From: Chryseobacterium mulctrae
GTDB lineage: Bacteria > Bacteroidota > Bacteroidia > Flavobacteriales > Weeksellaceae
Direction: 5' to 3'
NCBI RefSeq assembly: GCF_006175945.1
Contig: NZ_VAJL01000001.1
Span: 62,001 to 126,000, forward strand
DNA: 64,000 nucleotides
Both the position numbers and the translations under genes were made by a program. Shown here in pieces: positions 17,289 to 27,002 of the stretch (within the stretch, counting starts at the first letter, position 1; each line of letters opens with the position of its first letter). The notes beneath the pieces were generated by a model, which saw only the letters and a program-made list of their open reading frames with translations, had not been told where the DNA came from and did not search any database.

Positions 17289-17930
17289 ATGACTGAAGAA
17301 CAAAAGATTAAAGTAAGAGAATTTAATAATCAAATCATAGCCGATAAAAATTACAGATTTAATTCGTGGCTTCCGGTTTTGGAAGATCCTGATATGAGAA
17401 GTTTAGACGAAATAAAAGGTAGGATGTCGGTAATGAATGCTTTGATCAATATTTCGTTTGAAGCACCCATAACTTTCATCAGAAAATGGATTGAAAAGCA
17501 TGATCTGACTTCACATCTTTCTAATTGGGAAAACGAAATTCTGCTTAAAGATAATGATGAATTAAGTGATTACGAAATCAATTCTCTACGCTGGTATCTT
17601 GAAGGACTTTGGGCGTTAATGTGGGCAACGAAAACAGTTCCAAATCTTGATGAAACCGAGTGGTGTGGTGAAAATATGGCAACATTTCTACCCAATCTTG
17701 AAGAAAATGAAAGTAATGAAAAAATCAGCCAGTTAAAAGAACTGAGAACTGATGATGAAGTTTACAATATGCTTGATTTATATTACCGTTTTCATTGGTA
17801 TTGTGTTGATGAGAGAATTAAAGGAGTTGAAGCTAAAATTAACGAAGGTATAGTCTACGAAAGAAGAAAAGCTTTGGAATGGCTCATCAACAAAGATTCT
17901 GATTGGGATGATATCGAAATGGGAACTTAA
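17289..17930 (+). CDS. DUF4272-type protein
   Basis: A 213-aa cytoplasmic protein rich in Trp and acidic residues. The segment SLRWYLEGLWALMWATKTV and the ending VYERRKALEWLI match my memory of the DUF4272 family, which has no known function. It lies 62 bp behind the MarR-GNAT gene on the same strand and could share its transcript. A terminator follows at 18024-18048. Confidence 0.72.
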   Translation: MTEEQKIKVREFNNQIIADKNYRFNSWLPVLEDPDMRSLDEIKGRMSVMNALINISFEAPITFIRKWIEKHDLTSHLSNWENEILLKDNDELSDYEINSLRWYLEGLWALMWATKTVPNLDETEWCGENMATFLPNLEENESNEKISQLKELRTDDEVYNMLDLYYRFHWYCVDERIKGVEAKINEGIVYERRKALEWLINKDSDWDDIEMGT

Positions 17931-18023
17931 GGAATTTTTAATATTAGCCAGACAATAAAACAATCGTAACCCCGTTGTTTAGGCAAATGTAAGCTTATAT
18001 TTCTCAAATCGATGAGTAAATAA

Positions 18024-18054
18024 CAAGTGTTTAAATTTTAAACACTTGATTTTT
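18024..18054 (+). terminator. Intrinsic terminator after the DUF4272 gene
   Basis: An 11-bp perfect stem, CAAGTGTTTAA (18024-18034) with TTAAACACTTG (18038-18048), a 3-base loop and a following T-rich run. It also insulates the interrupted receptor gene that starts about 60 bp further on. Confidence 0.75.
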
Positions 18055-18125
18055 TAATGATGAGAAACTTTAAACTTATATCCTATTTAAAAAATAAACT
18101 AAAAAAAATTGATACAGAAAACATC

Positions 18126-19022
18126 AAACCTGTTTAAACTTTTTAGAAAAAGAGTTTCCAGAAAATTAGCAATTTAGAGTTGCAAAAAAAAGAACTAAAA
18201 TCTGGAACTCATAAGCAAAGATAAACTGGAAAAATGGATTTTACCTCATTTAAGCAAAGGCAAACGAGGGTTTTCCACGAGATTTGATTTAGGAAAAATC
18301 TTTAAACTCATTATAAAACGATTGAAAACAGGCTGCCAATGGCGGGAATTAAGCCTCAAAGAATATTTTTCAAAAGAAACAATAAGCTGGCAATTAGTCT
18401 ATTATTATTTCAATAAATGGTGTAAGGACGGCTCTTTCAAAAGAATTTGGATTTCTCTTCTTCAAAATAATAAAAGGAAATTAGATCTTTCCAGTGTCCA
18501 ATTGGATGGAAGCCATACCCGAAGTAAAACAGGAGGAGAATCGGTAGGTTATCAGGGAAGAAAATCATCTAAGACCAGTAATTGTATTTTTCTCTGTGAT
18601 AATCAGGGACAAATGCTTTCAATGGGAAAGCCAATAAGCGGTGAACATCATGATCTTTATAATATTGAAGATACTTTGGAAGAGATTTTCGGTCTTCTGG
18701 ATGCTGCTGATATAGAGTGTAAGGGATTATTTCTTAATGCCGACTCTGGTTTTGACAGTAAAAAACTTAGAGATATGCTGTATAAAAAAGAAATTATTGG
18801 AAATATCAAAGGGAATCCTCGTAACAGGGATACAAAGAATGAAAAATATTTTGATAATGAGTTGTATAAAAGAAGATTCAAAATAGAAAAAGCAAATGCA
18901 TGGCTTGATAGCTTCAAAGCTTTATTAGTAAGATTTGAGACTTTGAATATTACTTGGACAAATCTACATTATCTCGCTTTCTCTATTTTGTTTCTCAGAA
19001 AAATAAAAGTTTAAACAGGTTT
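18126..19022 (+). mobile_element. IS5-type insertion sequence, 897 bp
   Basis: The ends are an 18-bp perfect inverted repeat: AAACCTGTTTAAACTTTT at 18126-18143 and its complement at 19005-19022. A 3-bp direct repeat ATC flanks the element (18123-18125 and 19023-19025), consistent with target duplication, although the exact edge could shift by one base. It carries one transposase gene whose stop codon lies inside the right repeat. It has split the start of the TonB-dependent receptor gene to its right. The clean ends and open transposase frame point to a recent insertion. Confidence 0.9.
18199..19014 (+). CDS. IS5-family transposase
   Basis: DDE transposase of the IS5 family. Catalytic residues are visible: the first Asp in VQLDGSHTRSKTGGE, the second in FLNADSGFDSKKL, and the Glu in RFKIEKANAWLDSFKA with the typical YKRR lead-in. 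The frame is open from 18199, after a TAA at 18196, but has no ATG. The first TTG is at 18322 and would remove conserved N-terminal sequence (SKGKRGFSTRFDLGKIF). A non-standard start (CTG at 18202 or ATA) or a lost start is therefore likely. Activity is uncertain. Confidence 0.85.
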   Translation, partial: NLELISKDKLEKWILPHLSKGKRGFSTRFDLGKIFKLIIKRLKTGCQWRELSLKEYFSKETISWQLVYYYFNKWCKDGSFKRIWISLLQNNKRKLDLSSVQLDGSHTRSKTGGESVGYQGRKSSKTSNCIFLCDNQGQMLSMGKPISGEHHDLYNIEDTLEEIFGLLDAADIECKGLFLNADSGFDSKKLRDMLYKKEIIGNIKGNPRNRDTKNEKYFDNELYKRRFKIEKANAWLDSFKALLVRFETLNITWTNLHYLAFSILFLRKIKV

Positions 19023-21345
19023 ATCATTAAAAACTGCAACTACAATTGCTGCGGTCTGCTTTAGTTCGGTCGTTTTTGCCCAGCAAAAGTACTCGGTAAG
19101 CGGAACAGTAAAAGATAAAAAGAATGGCGAATTGCTCCTCGGAGTTGTCGTAAAAGTTGCCGAAGATCCTACTATTTCAGTCGCAGCCAACGAATACGGG
19201 TTTTACTCACTTTCGCTTCCTAAAGGTTCTTATACTTTAGTGGTTTCCAATCCTGGATTTAAAGATTTTCAGCAAATTATTAATGTTGAAGACAATATGA
19301 AGCAAAACCTTCAACTTGATCAGGAAGGTGAAGAAAGAACCGCTAAAATTGACGAGGTTATTATTTCTAGTGTTAAAAAAGATAAAAATCTTTCATCCGC
19401 ACAAATGGGAACTGAAACTTTAAGCATTAAACAAATCGATAAACTTCCAGTTTTGTTTGGTGAAAAAGATGTGATGAAAACCATTCAGCTTTTGCCAGGA
19501 ATTAAGAGTAGCGGTGAAGGAAGCAGCGGATTCTCTGTGAGAGGTGGCGCGACAGATCAAAATTTGATTTTATTGGATGAAGCAGCAGTTTATAACGCTT
19601 CGCATTTGCTTGGGTTTTTCAGTACATTTAATAGCGATGCATTGAAAGATGTGAGCATTATTAAAGGAAACAGTCCGGCTCAATATGGAGGTAGACTTTC
19701 TTCTGTTTTGGATGTAAAAATGAAAGATGGAAACAACAAAGATTACAACGTCAACGGAGGAATTGGTTTAATAAGCAGCCGTTTGAGTGTAGAAGGACCA
19801 ATTCAAAAGGAAAAATCTTCATTCATTGTTTCGGGAAGACGAACGTATGCGGATGTTTTTCTGAAAGCAACAGACGATTTTAAAGACAGTAAATTGTATT
19901 TTTATGATTTAAATTTAAAAGCCAATTATCAAATTAATGATAATAACCGTTTATATTTATCGGGATATTTTGGAAGAGATGTTTTAGGTTTGGGCGATAC
20001 TTTTTCTACAGATTGGGGAAATACAACAGCCACTCTACGCTGGAACAGTATTATCAACAGTAAATTATTTTCCAATACTTCATTTATTTACAGCAACTAC
20101 AATTATAATGTAAGCTTAAGCAGCAACAACAATACTTTCGGATTGGATTCTGAGATTGAAGACTGGAATTTAAAGCAGGATTTCTCTTGGTTTGCAGGAA
20201 ATAAGCATTCTGTTAAATTTGGTTTACAATCTATTTATCATACGATTACACCAAGTAGCGCTTCGGGAACGAGTGTAAGCAGTTTTCCGAGAAATCCGAG
20301 ATATTCTTGGGAAAATGCAGTTTATATTAATGATGATTTTAAGGCAACAGAAAAACTAACTATTAATTACGGAGCAAGATTGGCAATGTTCTCTGTTTTA
20401 GGAGGTGATACTTTTAACACTTATGAAAATGGAGTATTAACAGATTCTGAATATTTAGAAAAAGGAAAATTCGGGAAAACGTATGTAAATATTGAGCCTA
20501 GAATTACAGCTAATTACAGAATTAATGAAGTAAGCAGTATTAAAGGAGGGTATTCCAGAAATACTCAAAATTTACACTTATTAAGCAACAGCGGAAGCGG
20601 AAACCCAACCGATCAGTGGATTGGAAGCAGCTATACCGTAAAACCTGAAATCGCAGACCAAATCAGTGCAGGTTACAGTCGAAACTTCAACAATAATAAT
20701 TATGAATTGAATGCTGAGATTTATTACAAATCAATGCAAAATCAAATTGATTATAAAAACGGAGCGCAAATTTCATTCGATACTGCAGCCGATGTTGAAA
20801 GTGAATTGTTATTTGGAAAAGGTAGAGCTTACGGTTTAGAATTAATCGCCAAAAAGAAAAGCGGAAAACTGACCGGATGGATTTCTTATACTTTGTCTAA
20901 AACCGAAAGAAAAATCAAAGGAATCAACGATAACGAATGGTATGATGCAAGACAAGACAAAACACATGATCTTTCTATTGTAGCAACGTATCAGCTTAAC
21001 CCGAAATGGTCTTTCTCAGGATTATTCCTTTACAGCACAGGAAATGCAGTGACTTTCCCAACCGGAAAATACGAACTGAACGGGCAAACCGTTTTCCAGT
21101 ACAGCAGCAGAAATGCAGACAGAATGCCCGCTTATCACAGAATGGATTTGAGTGCAACGTATGAACCAGAATCCAACAAACGTTTTAAAGGTTCTTGGTC
21201 TTTTGGAATTTATAATGTCTATGGAAGACAAAACGCTTACACCATTACTTTTGAAGACAATCCGAATAATCCGGGAACAACAAGAGCGATGCAGACTTCA
21301 TTGTTCCGTTGGGTTCCGAACATTACTTATAATTTCAAATTTTAA
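19023..21345 (+). pseudogene. TonB-dependent receptor, 5' end separated by the insertion sequence
   Basis: The body is a complete receptor: signal-peptide remainder (LKTATTIAAVCFSSVVFAQQ), carboxypeptidase-regulatory-like domain, plug (VIKSSGEGSSGFSVRGGATD-type motif near residue 130) and a 22-strand-type barrel ending in TYNFKF. In-frame codons continue to the insertion junction but no start codon lies between the IS and the signal peptide; the first TTG (19132) is past the signal. Joining the flanks restores one frame, TTG at 18109 then IQKTSLKTATTIAAV. As it stands the product cannot be exported. The DUF4249 gene behind it is its usual partner. Confidence 0.88.
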
Positions 21346-21433
21346 TTTATAGTAATTTAATAATATATTTTAGATTTAAAATTTTAGTGTTCAACTAATC
21401 TCTAAGATCTAATTTCTAACTTCTATTTAATTT

Positions 21434-22243
21434 ATGAAAAATATATTTTTAATCATATTATCTCTCTTTTTGGTAACCTCTTGTGAAAAAGAAATTGATC
21501 TCGATTTGGAAGACCAAAGCGGAAGTATTGTTATTGAAGGAAATGTAACCGATCAGACTGGTCTGTATTACGTAAAAATTACAAAATCGGTTGCTTTTAC
21601 TCAAGCCAATCAATATCCGGCAATAGAAAATGCACAAGTTGTTTTAAGTGATAATACAGGACAAACCGAAACTTTATTATATGTAGGAAACGGAAGATAC
21701 AGAACATCCTCTTTTGTAGGACAATCTGGCAGAACCTATACTTTGAAAATTCAGGCTGAAGGAAAAGAATACACTTCAACAAGCACAATGCCCGAAGCTG
21801 TTTCTTTTGATGATTTAGAACAGGATTCTTTTACTGTGGGTGGAGAAACCAGTTATACGATTTTACCGGTATTTACTGATCCTGTCGCTTTAGGTAACCG
21901 TTATTTGTTCAGCTATACCGTAAATAATATGCCTAAGCAATATTTTTCGGAGTTTTCTGATAATGTAAACAACGGAATGCCTAATCAGAGACCCTTACTC
22001 CTTCCAAACGATGATGGTGAAGATCCTGATGATGTAAAAGTGGTTGTAGGTGATACCATTCATGTAGAAATGCAGTGTATCGACAATAATGTGTACACAT
22101 TTTACTCGGCATTACTTCAACTTTCCGGAGGCGGCGCAGGTGGCGGCGTTACACCAAGTAACCCACCGAGTAACATCAGCAATGGTGCTTTAGGATATTT
22201 TTCAGCACATACCGTGAGGAAAAAAAGTATCGTGATTCAATAA
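21434..22243 (+). CDS. DUF4249 lipoprotein, partner of the TonB receptor
   Basis: A 269-aa outer-membrane lipoprotein with lipobox FLVTSC. The opening CEKEIDLDLEDQSGSIVIEG is the hallmark of DUF4249, a family found directly after TonB-dependent receptors of this class in Bacteroidota. It probably acts as a surface lid or substrate-binding partner, by analogy with SusD. It starts 88 bp behind the receptor. Because that gene is interrupted, expression may be reduced or depend on a promoter inside or after the IS. Confidence 0.87.
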   Translation: MKNIFLIILSLFLVTSCEKEIDLDLEDQSGSIVIEGNVTDQTGLYYVKITKSVAFTQANQYPAIENAQVVLSDNTGQTETLLYVGNGRYRTSSFVGQSGRTYTLKIQAEGKEYTSTSTMPEAVSFDDLEQDSFTVGGETSYTILPVFTDPVALGNRYLFSYTVNNMPKQYFSEFSDNVNNGMPNQRPLLLPNDDGEDPDDVKVVVGDTIHVEMQCIDNNVYTFYSALLQLSGGGAGGGVTPSNPPSNISNGALGYFSAHTVRKKSIVIQ

Positions 22244-22294
22244 AATCAGATTTATTTTAAAATCAATTGTAGTAAAAACATTAAATTTTATATG

Positions 22295-22326
22295 AAAAGC
22301 TATTTTGGTCATTCAAAATAGCTTTT
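22295..22326 (+). terminator. Intrinsic terminator after the DUF4249 gene
   Basis: A 13-bp perfect stem, AAAAGCTATTTTG (22295-22307) with CAAAATAGCTTTT (22314-22326), a 6-base loop and a T-run. Confidence 0.85.
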
Positions 22327-22445
22327 TTATTACCCTGATTTTTAGACAGTTTAAAACAAATATTTGTCATTAACATAAATTAACACATTTTAAATGTAAC
22401 GAATATTCCCCTATCGGTGTCTTATAATTAAATATATAACCTTTA

Positions 22446-24599
22446 ATGAAAAAGATATTAGCACCAGTTGCTTTATTAATAGGAACTCTAGCTTTTTCTC
22501 AAACTGAAAAAGACACCATAGAATCAAAAGTAAAAGAAATAGAAGAAGTCACTTTTGTTGCAAGAAAACCAACGGTAGAATCTAAGGTTGACCGTACTGT
22601 TTTTAATGTAGCAAATAGTTCTATTCTTGCAGGGAACACCACTTGGGATGTTCTTAGAATGACACCTTTATTGAGCGTTGACAGCAATGATGCTTTAAAA
22701 GCCGAAGGAGAATCTGTTACCGTTTATATCAACGACAGAAAATCTGTTTTTACCGGAAAAGAATTAAAAGAATACCTGCAAACTATGCCTGCAGATAATC
22801 TGATGAAAATTGAGGTTATTACAAGCCCGTCTTCAAGATATGAGGCAACAGGATCTGTAATCAATATTGTTCTGAAGAAACGTGATGATGAGGGAATGAA
22901 AGGAAGTGTAACATTTAATAACAGACAAAATACTCAAAATTCTCAGTACACCAACCTTAACCTTAATTATCATAAGAAAAACTTCACCCAGACACTTGTA
23001 GGAAGCTACAGTGATAATATGTGGATACAAAGAAATTCATTTCTGAATACAGTTTATAAGAATAATGTAGTGACAGAAGGATCTACAAAGAATATCTATA
23101 ATTGGAAGAACCCTTCTATTTCTTCAACTTCAGAATATGAGTTGAATGATAAAAATACAGTGGGAGTAATTCTTGAAGCTTACCGAGGTAAAAGAAGCAA
23201 TACATCAGAAGTAAATGGATCACGCTCTGAGAATAATCTATTAAATTATTCTTATGATCAAAATCAGAGCTCATCAACGATTAACTCTAATTTTGGGACT
23301 AATGTTTTTTATAAATATTATGATAAAGAGAAAAACAGAATTCTAGATGTTAATTTGGGAACAAACTACGCCGGAGAATCTGATGACAGTTATTTTATCC
23401 AAAATAAAGTATTTTCAAATAAAACAGAAATTCAGGAAGTAGGTGTACTTTCTGATGTTGAAAACAGAAATTATTACATTAAAGTTGATTATACTCAACC
23501 TTTAGGAAAATCCGGAGGTAATTTTGAGGTCGGTGGTAAAATTGATTTTAATAATAATGTAATACCCAATCAGCTTTACGGAACTCAATTGACAGGTTTA
23601 AGTACAGGAGATATTTTCCATTATGAAGATAATATCAGTTCAGTTTACGCTAATTATTCTAAAACTTTCTTCAAAAAATTAGAAACAAGAATTGGTTTAC
23701 GCTATGAATACATCGATTACAAATTTCGTCAGGATATAGCGGGAACATCAAGAAACGACTCTTATGGCAAATTTTTACCTAATATTTTAGTTAAATATTC
23801 TTTTTCAGACAAATATGATTTAAGCTTAACATATAATAAAAATATTTGGCGACCTTGGTATGCGGAATTCAACCCTTTTATGCAGCCTACCAATGATGGA
23901 TTTTATTCTCGCGGAAATATGGATCTAAATCCCAACCCAAGTGACAGACTCTATATGAAATTCGGATTCTTAAAGAAATATTTTCTTTCTGCAAGATATA
24001 CTTTCACAGATCAGGATTACTGGACAACTTATATACCCGAAGGCAAGAAAATTATTCAACAGGAAGCCAATTTTGTTGGCAAAGTTCACAAATACTATCT
24101 GTACGCCAATACCAATCAGTCTCTTCTTAAAAACAAACTGAATGTAAATATGAGTTTCGGATGGAATTATATTGATAACAGTGATTTTAATACAAGAAAT
24201 GAACTAAAACTGGAAACTAATTACATAAGTTATTGGGCAGGTTCTACTAATTTAACCTACACTAATCTTTTTAATAAAAACATCAATTTAAGCGCTTGGG
24301 TAGAAATTTCTAATCAAAACAACGGTAACTCTATTGCCAACAAGACCAATGTCTTTCATAATATTTCAGCAACGAAGATTTTCCCGAAAACTCAGTTGGA
24401 ATTCAGCTTACAGTTGATGAATATTTTTGCAAGACCAATGTTTGATTCTACTACATTTAGTCCGACCGGAAGCCAGAGAAATTCAACAAGATCAGACTGG
24501 TACGGAGCTTCGTTTTCTATTGTAAAGCGATTCGGAAACCAGAAAGTAAAAGAAAATACCAAAACCGATGTTGAGAAAAACAGCAGTGGTGGAAAATAA
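22446..24599 (+). CDS. Outer-membrane beta-barrel protein (OMP_b-brl_3 type), 717 aa
   Basis: A signal peptide (MKKILAPVALLIGTLAFSQ) is followed directly by a plug-like region (about 30-150, with VYINDRKSVFTGKELKEYL and IEVITSPSSRYEATG). The remaining ~550 residues form a barrel of the outer_membrane_beta-barrel_3 class. It lacks the carboxypeptidase-regulatory-like domain seen in the related 785-aa protein at 10522. The final ~20 residues are charged and Gly/Ser-rich, not the usual terminal aromatic of a barrel strand. Cargo unknown; single-gene transcript flanked by terminators. Confidence 0.87.
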   Translation: MKKILAPVALLIGTLAFSQTEKDTIESKVKEIEEVTFVARKPTVESKVDRTVFNVANSSILAGNTTWDVLRMTPLLSVDSNDALKAEGESVTVYINDRKSVFTGKELKEYLQTMPADNLMKIEVITSPSSRYEATGSVINIVLKKRDDEGMKGSVTFNNRQNTQNSQYTNLNLNYHKKNFTQTLVGSYSDNMWIQRNSFLNTVYKNNVVTEGSTKNIYNWKNPSISSTSEYELNDKNTVGVILEAYRGKRSNTSEVNGSRSENNLLNYSYDQNQSSSTINSNFGTNVFYKYYDKEKNRILDVNLGTNYAGESDDSYFIQNKVFSNKTEIQEVGVLSDVENRNYYIKVDYTQPLGKSGGNFEVGGKIDFNNNVIPNQLYGTQLTGLSTGDIFHYEDNISSVYANYSKTFFKKLETRIGLRYEYIDYKFRQDIAGTSRNDSYGKFLPNILVKYSFSDKYDLSLTYNKNIWRPWYAEFNPFMQPTNDGFYSRGNMDLNPNPSDRLYMKFGFLKKYFLSARYTFTDQDYWTTYIPEGKKIIQQEANFVGKVHKYYLYANTNQSLLKNKLNVNMSFGWNYIDNSDFNTRNELKLETNYISYWAGSTNLTYTNLFNKNINLSAWVEISNQNNGNSIANKTNVFHNISATKIFPKTQLEFSLQLMNIFARPMFDSTTFSPTGSQRNSTRSDWYGASFSIVKRFGNQKVKENTKTDVEKNSSGGK

Positions 24600-24624
24600 G
24601 AAGTAGTTTATTTTATCATTGGGA

Positions 24625-24656
24625 ACGGATGGTGAGCAATTCACTGTCCGTTTTTT
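24625..24656 (+). terminator. Intrinsic terminator after the 717-aa barrel gene
   Basis: An 11-bp stem with two G-U pairs, ACGGATGGTGA with TCACTGTCCGT, a 5-base loop and six Ts. Confidence 0.75.
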
Positions 24657-24738
24657 ATATTAAAATTATTTGCAGATCTTTTTTAATAAACAGACAATTT
24701 TAGCAGTAGACATAGGTGTTTCACGTACTGAAGTAAAG

Positions 24739-24746
24739 TAGATTTG
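24739..24746 (+). promoter_or_regulatory. Possible -7 element ahead of the 92-aa gene
   Basis: TAGATTTG fits TAnnTTTG about 100 bp before the start at 24848. The matching -33 position holds TTTC rather than TTTG, so support is weak. Confidence 0.3.
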
Positions 24747-24847
24747 TAAATAGATAACAGATTGATTTGAAATAAAAACTGTTAATTATTTATAAAAACT
24801 CTGTATGGCATAGAAATTATTGTACTTAATAGTAAAGCACCTAAAAG

Positions 24848-25126
24848 ATGGAAATTACAGAGCAAAATAAAGATACAATAGAATACTATTTAGCTTTAAA
24901 CATACAACAGCAGTTTGGCAGCCACATTGATTTGAAAGATGAATTTACCTTTACAGAAAATCTCGTTTCAAAGAAAACAATTATAGCTCCCACTTTTTCG
25001 GATAAGATTTTATCACAACCTGAAATTAAAGAGTTTTTATCCGCTTTAATCAGTGATATCAATAATGAAGAGCAACCCCGAAAGTTGCCAAATTCAGATC
25101 AGAATCAAATGAGAAATGTAGTATAA
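24848..25126 (+). CDS. Hypothetical 92-aa protein
   Basis: A small soluble acidic protein, MEITEQNKDTIEYYLALNIQ at its start, with no signal peptide and no domain I recognise. A strong terminator follows immediately, it is well separated from the barrel gene, and its frame is clean, so it is probably real. It converges with the CheB/CheR phosphorelay operon, but nothing in the sequence links the two. Confidence 0.6.
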   Translation: MEITEQNKDTIEYYLALNIQQQFGSHIDLKDEFTFTENLVSKKTIIAPTFSDKILSQPEIKEFLSALISDINNEEQPRKLPNSDQNQMRNVV

Positions 25127-25131
25127 AAAGA

Positions 25132-25166
25132 AAATCCCTTTCAGTAAATGAAGGGGATTTGTATTT
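25132..25166. terminator. Terminator between convergent transcripts
   Basis: A 12-bp stem with one G-U pair, AAATCCCTTTCA with TGAAGGGGATTT, a 5-base loop, and T or A runs on both sides. It can serve the 92-aa gene and the phosphorelay operon. Confidence 0.75.
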
Positions 25167-25180
25167 TTTGAGAAATTATT

Positions 25181-25552
25181 CTAAGCTTTTTCCTGTAAAA
25201 ACATTGAAACTTTATCTTCCAAATCTTCAAGATTAAAAGGTTTTGCAACGTAATCATCTGCCTGAGCTTCTTTCGCCAAAGCCACAATATCATTATTTGC
25301 CGTTACATAAATTACCGGAATCGATTTAAATTCTTCATGACTCTTTAAAAGCTTTGTTGCCTCTACTCCACCAATTCTGGGAATCCAGTTATCCATGAGA
25401 ATTACATCGGGTTTAAAACTTGAAACCTTTTCGATAATATCATGAGATGTTTCTGAAATTTCGACCTGATAACCGTTTTCTTCAAAAATGATCGTAATCA
25501 CTTCCAGAATGGTTTTATCATCATCAAAAATCAAAATTTTCTTCTTACTCAT
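25181..25552 (-). CDS. Single-domain response regulator
   Basis: A 123-aa CheY-like receiver with nothing else. The acidic pocket is FDDDK at residues 9-13, the phospho-acceptor Asp54 is in VILMDNWIP, the Thr is in IYVTAN, and the Lys-Pro pair is in YVAKPFNL. It is the last gene of a six-gene operon, 34 bp behind CheB. It probably acts as the terminal or feedback receiver of the relay. The motif after Asp54 (NWIPRIGG) differs from the usual MMMPEMDG of its two relatives in the operon. Confidence 0.93.
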   Translation of the reverse strand: MSKKKILIFDDDKTILEVITIIFEENGYQVEISETSHDIIEKVSSFKPDVILMDNWIPRIGGVEATKLLKSHEEFKSIPVIYVTANNDIVALAKEAQADDYVAKPFNLEDLEDKVSMFLQEKA

Positions 25553-25586
25553 ATTCTTTATTTAGCTTTAATTAGTTTATTTTTTT

Positions 25587-26159
25587 TTATAAATCATTGA
25601 TATAATCTGCCAGATTATCTGGTGTGATGAGCAGATCGTATTTCACTTCTTCTACAGCGTGCTTCGGCATATAATTTACTTCGGCTGTTTCCGGATTCTG
25701 AATCCAGACTTTGCCGTTATTTTTTTTAATATAAGACAAACCTTCTACTCCGTCTGCATTGGCTCCTGAAAGCAAAATCCCGACCAAAGTTTTTCCGTAA
25801 ACTTCTGCGGCAGATTTAAAAGTGACATCAATTGACGGTCTCGAATAATTCATCTTCTCAGAACTGTCCAGAGACATCGTTTTTTTATTTTCAAATAAAA
25901 GATGATAATCTGCCGGAACAATATAAATTTTATTTTTTTTAATATCCGTTTTATCATCGATCTCCACCACTTCTGTTGAAATGAATTGTTGAAGTAAGGT
26001 CTGCAAAATATTGGTTGATTGTGCCTTTCTGTGCAAGACCAATATAATGGGGAAATTTAATTTCTCATTGATGTTTTTAATCATTTCCAAAATAACCTGC
26101 AGACTTCCTGCAGATCCACCGATCAAAACCAATTCTGTATTTTTGCCTTCAGTTTGCAT
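25587..26159 (-). CDS. cheB: CheB-type protein-glutamate methylesterase, catalytic domain only
   Basis: The 190-aa protein is a bare CheB catalytic domain without the usual N-terminal receiver. The catalytic triad is visible: Ser in LIGGSAGSLQ, His in LVLHRKAQS and Asp in LLSGANADGVEG. CheB removes methyl groups from, or deamidates, glutamyl side chains on signalling helices. Without an attached receiver its control must be separate, perhaps through one of the single receivers in the operon. It lies 10 bp behind cheR. No methyl-accepting chemotaxis protein is in the window. Confidence 0.92.
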   Translation of the reverse strand: MQTEGKNTELVLIGGSAGSLQVILEMIKNINEKLNFPIILVLHRKAQSTNILQTLLQQFISTEVVEIDDKTDIKKNKIYIVPADYHLLFENKKTMSLDSSEKMNYSRPSIDVTFKSAAEVYGKTLVGILLSGANADGVEGLSYIKKNNGKVWIQNPETAEVNYMPKHAVEEVKYDLLITPDNLADYINDL

Positions 26160-26169
26160 ATTAAAAATA

Positions 26170-27000
26170 TTAGTGATGATCTATTTTTTTCCAGATTCTC
26201 TGATCGTCAATCTGGTGGAAATTTTTGTCTAATTTAGAAAATCTAATCGTCTCTTTTGCTCCTAAAGCCAAAAAGCCTAAATTTTCTAAGCTGTTATCAA
26301 AAAGTCTGAAAACCCTTTCCTGCAAACCACGATCAAAATAAATAAGAACGTTTCTGCAGATAATCAACTGAAAGCTGTTAAACGAACTATCTGAAACCAG
26401 ATTGTGAGTCGATAAAATAAGCTTCTCTTGAAGGCTTTTATCAAATTTTACACTATCATAATTCGCAGTATAATAATCTGAAAAATCTTTTTTTCCGCCA
26501 GAAAGCATATAATTTTCAGAATATAGTTTCATTTGTTGCAAAGGAAAAACTCCCGCTCTTGCTGTTTCTAAAACCGAAGGATTCAGATCTGTTCCGTAGA
26601 TTAAAGATTTATGATAGAGATTGGCTTCTTTCAACAAAATTGCCATAGAATATGCTTCTTCGCCTGTAGAACAACCTGCAACCCAAATTCGGATCAAAGG
26701 ATAAGTTCCCAACTGCGGTAAAATTTTTTTCCTTAACCCTTTAAAAAAATGAGGATCACGGAACATTTCTGTAACATTTACTGTTACTTCTTCTACAAAA
26801 CGTTTCAAATATTCCGGCTCATTGATGAGGGTATAACGCAATTCTGCAAAGCTTGTGAATCTTTCTATCAAGCAAATACGGTTGACCCTCCGCTTAAAAG
26901 AAGCTCTGCTGTACCCGGAAAAATCATATCCGTACAGTTCGTAGACATCTTTAATAAGAAATTCTACTTCTTCATCTTTTATGATACTTTGTTCGAGCAT
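26170..27000 (-). CDS. cheR: CheR-type protein-glutamate O-methyltransferase
   Basis: A 276-aa CheR with the all-alpha N-terminal domain (about 10-80) and the SAM-dependent methyltransferase domain. Motif I is WVAGCSTGEEAYSMAI, and the conserved NVTEMFRDPHFF precedes it. Later motifs are IYGTDLNPSVLETA and LIICRNVLIYFD. It transfers methyl from SAM to glutamates on receptor-like helices. It starts 2 bp behind the receiver gene, and cheB follows 10 bp later, so the pair is co-expressed. The C-terminal pentapeptide-tethering beta-subdomain looks reduced. Confidence 0.94.
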   Translation of the reverse strand: MLEQSIIKDEEVEFLIKDVYELYGYDFSGYSRASFKRRVNRICLIERFTSFAELRYTLINEPEYLKRFVEEVTVNVTEMFRDPHFFKGLRKKILPQLGTYPLIRIWVAGCSTGEEAYSMAILLKEANLYHKSLIYGTDLNPSVLETARAGVFPLQQMKLYSENYMLSGGKKDFSDYYTANYDSVKFDKSLQEKLILSTHNLVSDSSFNSFQLIICRNVLIYFDRGLQERVFRLFDNSLENLGFLALGAKETIRFSKLDKNFHQIDDQRIWKKIDHH

Positions 27001-27002
27001 TT

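Noticed and set aside
19132..21345. TTG at 19132 as the true start of the TonB receptor
   Set aside because: In-frame signal-peptide and regulatory-domain codons continue upstream to the insertion sequence, so this TTG is internal.
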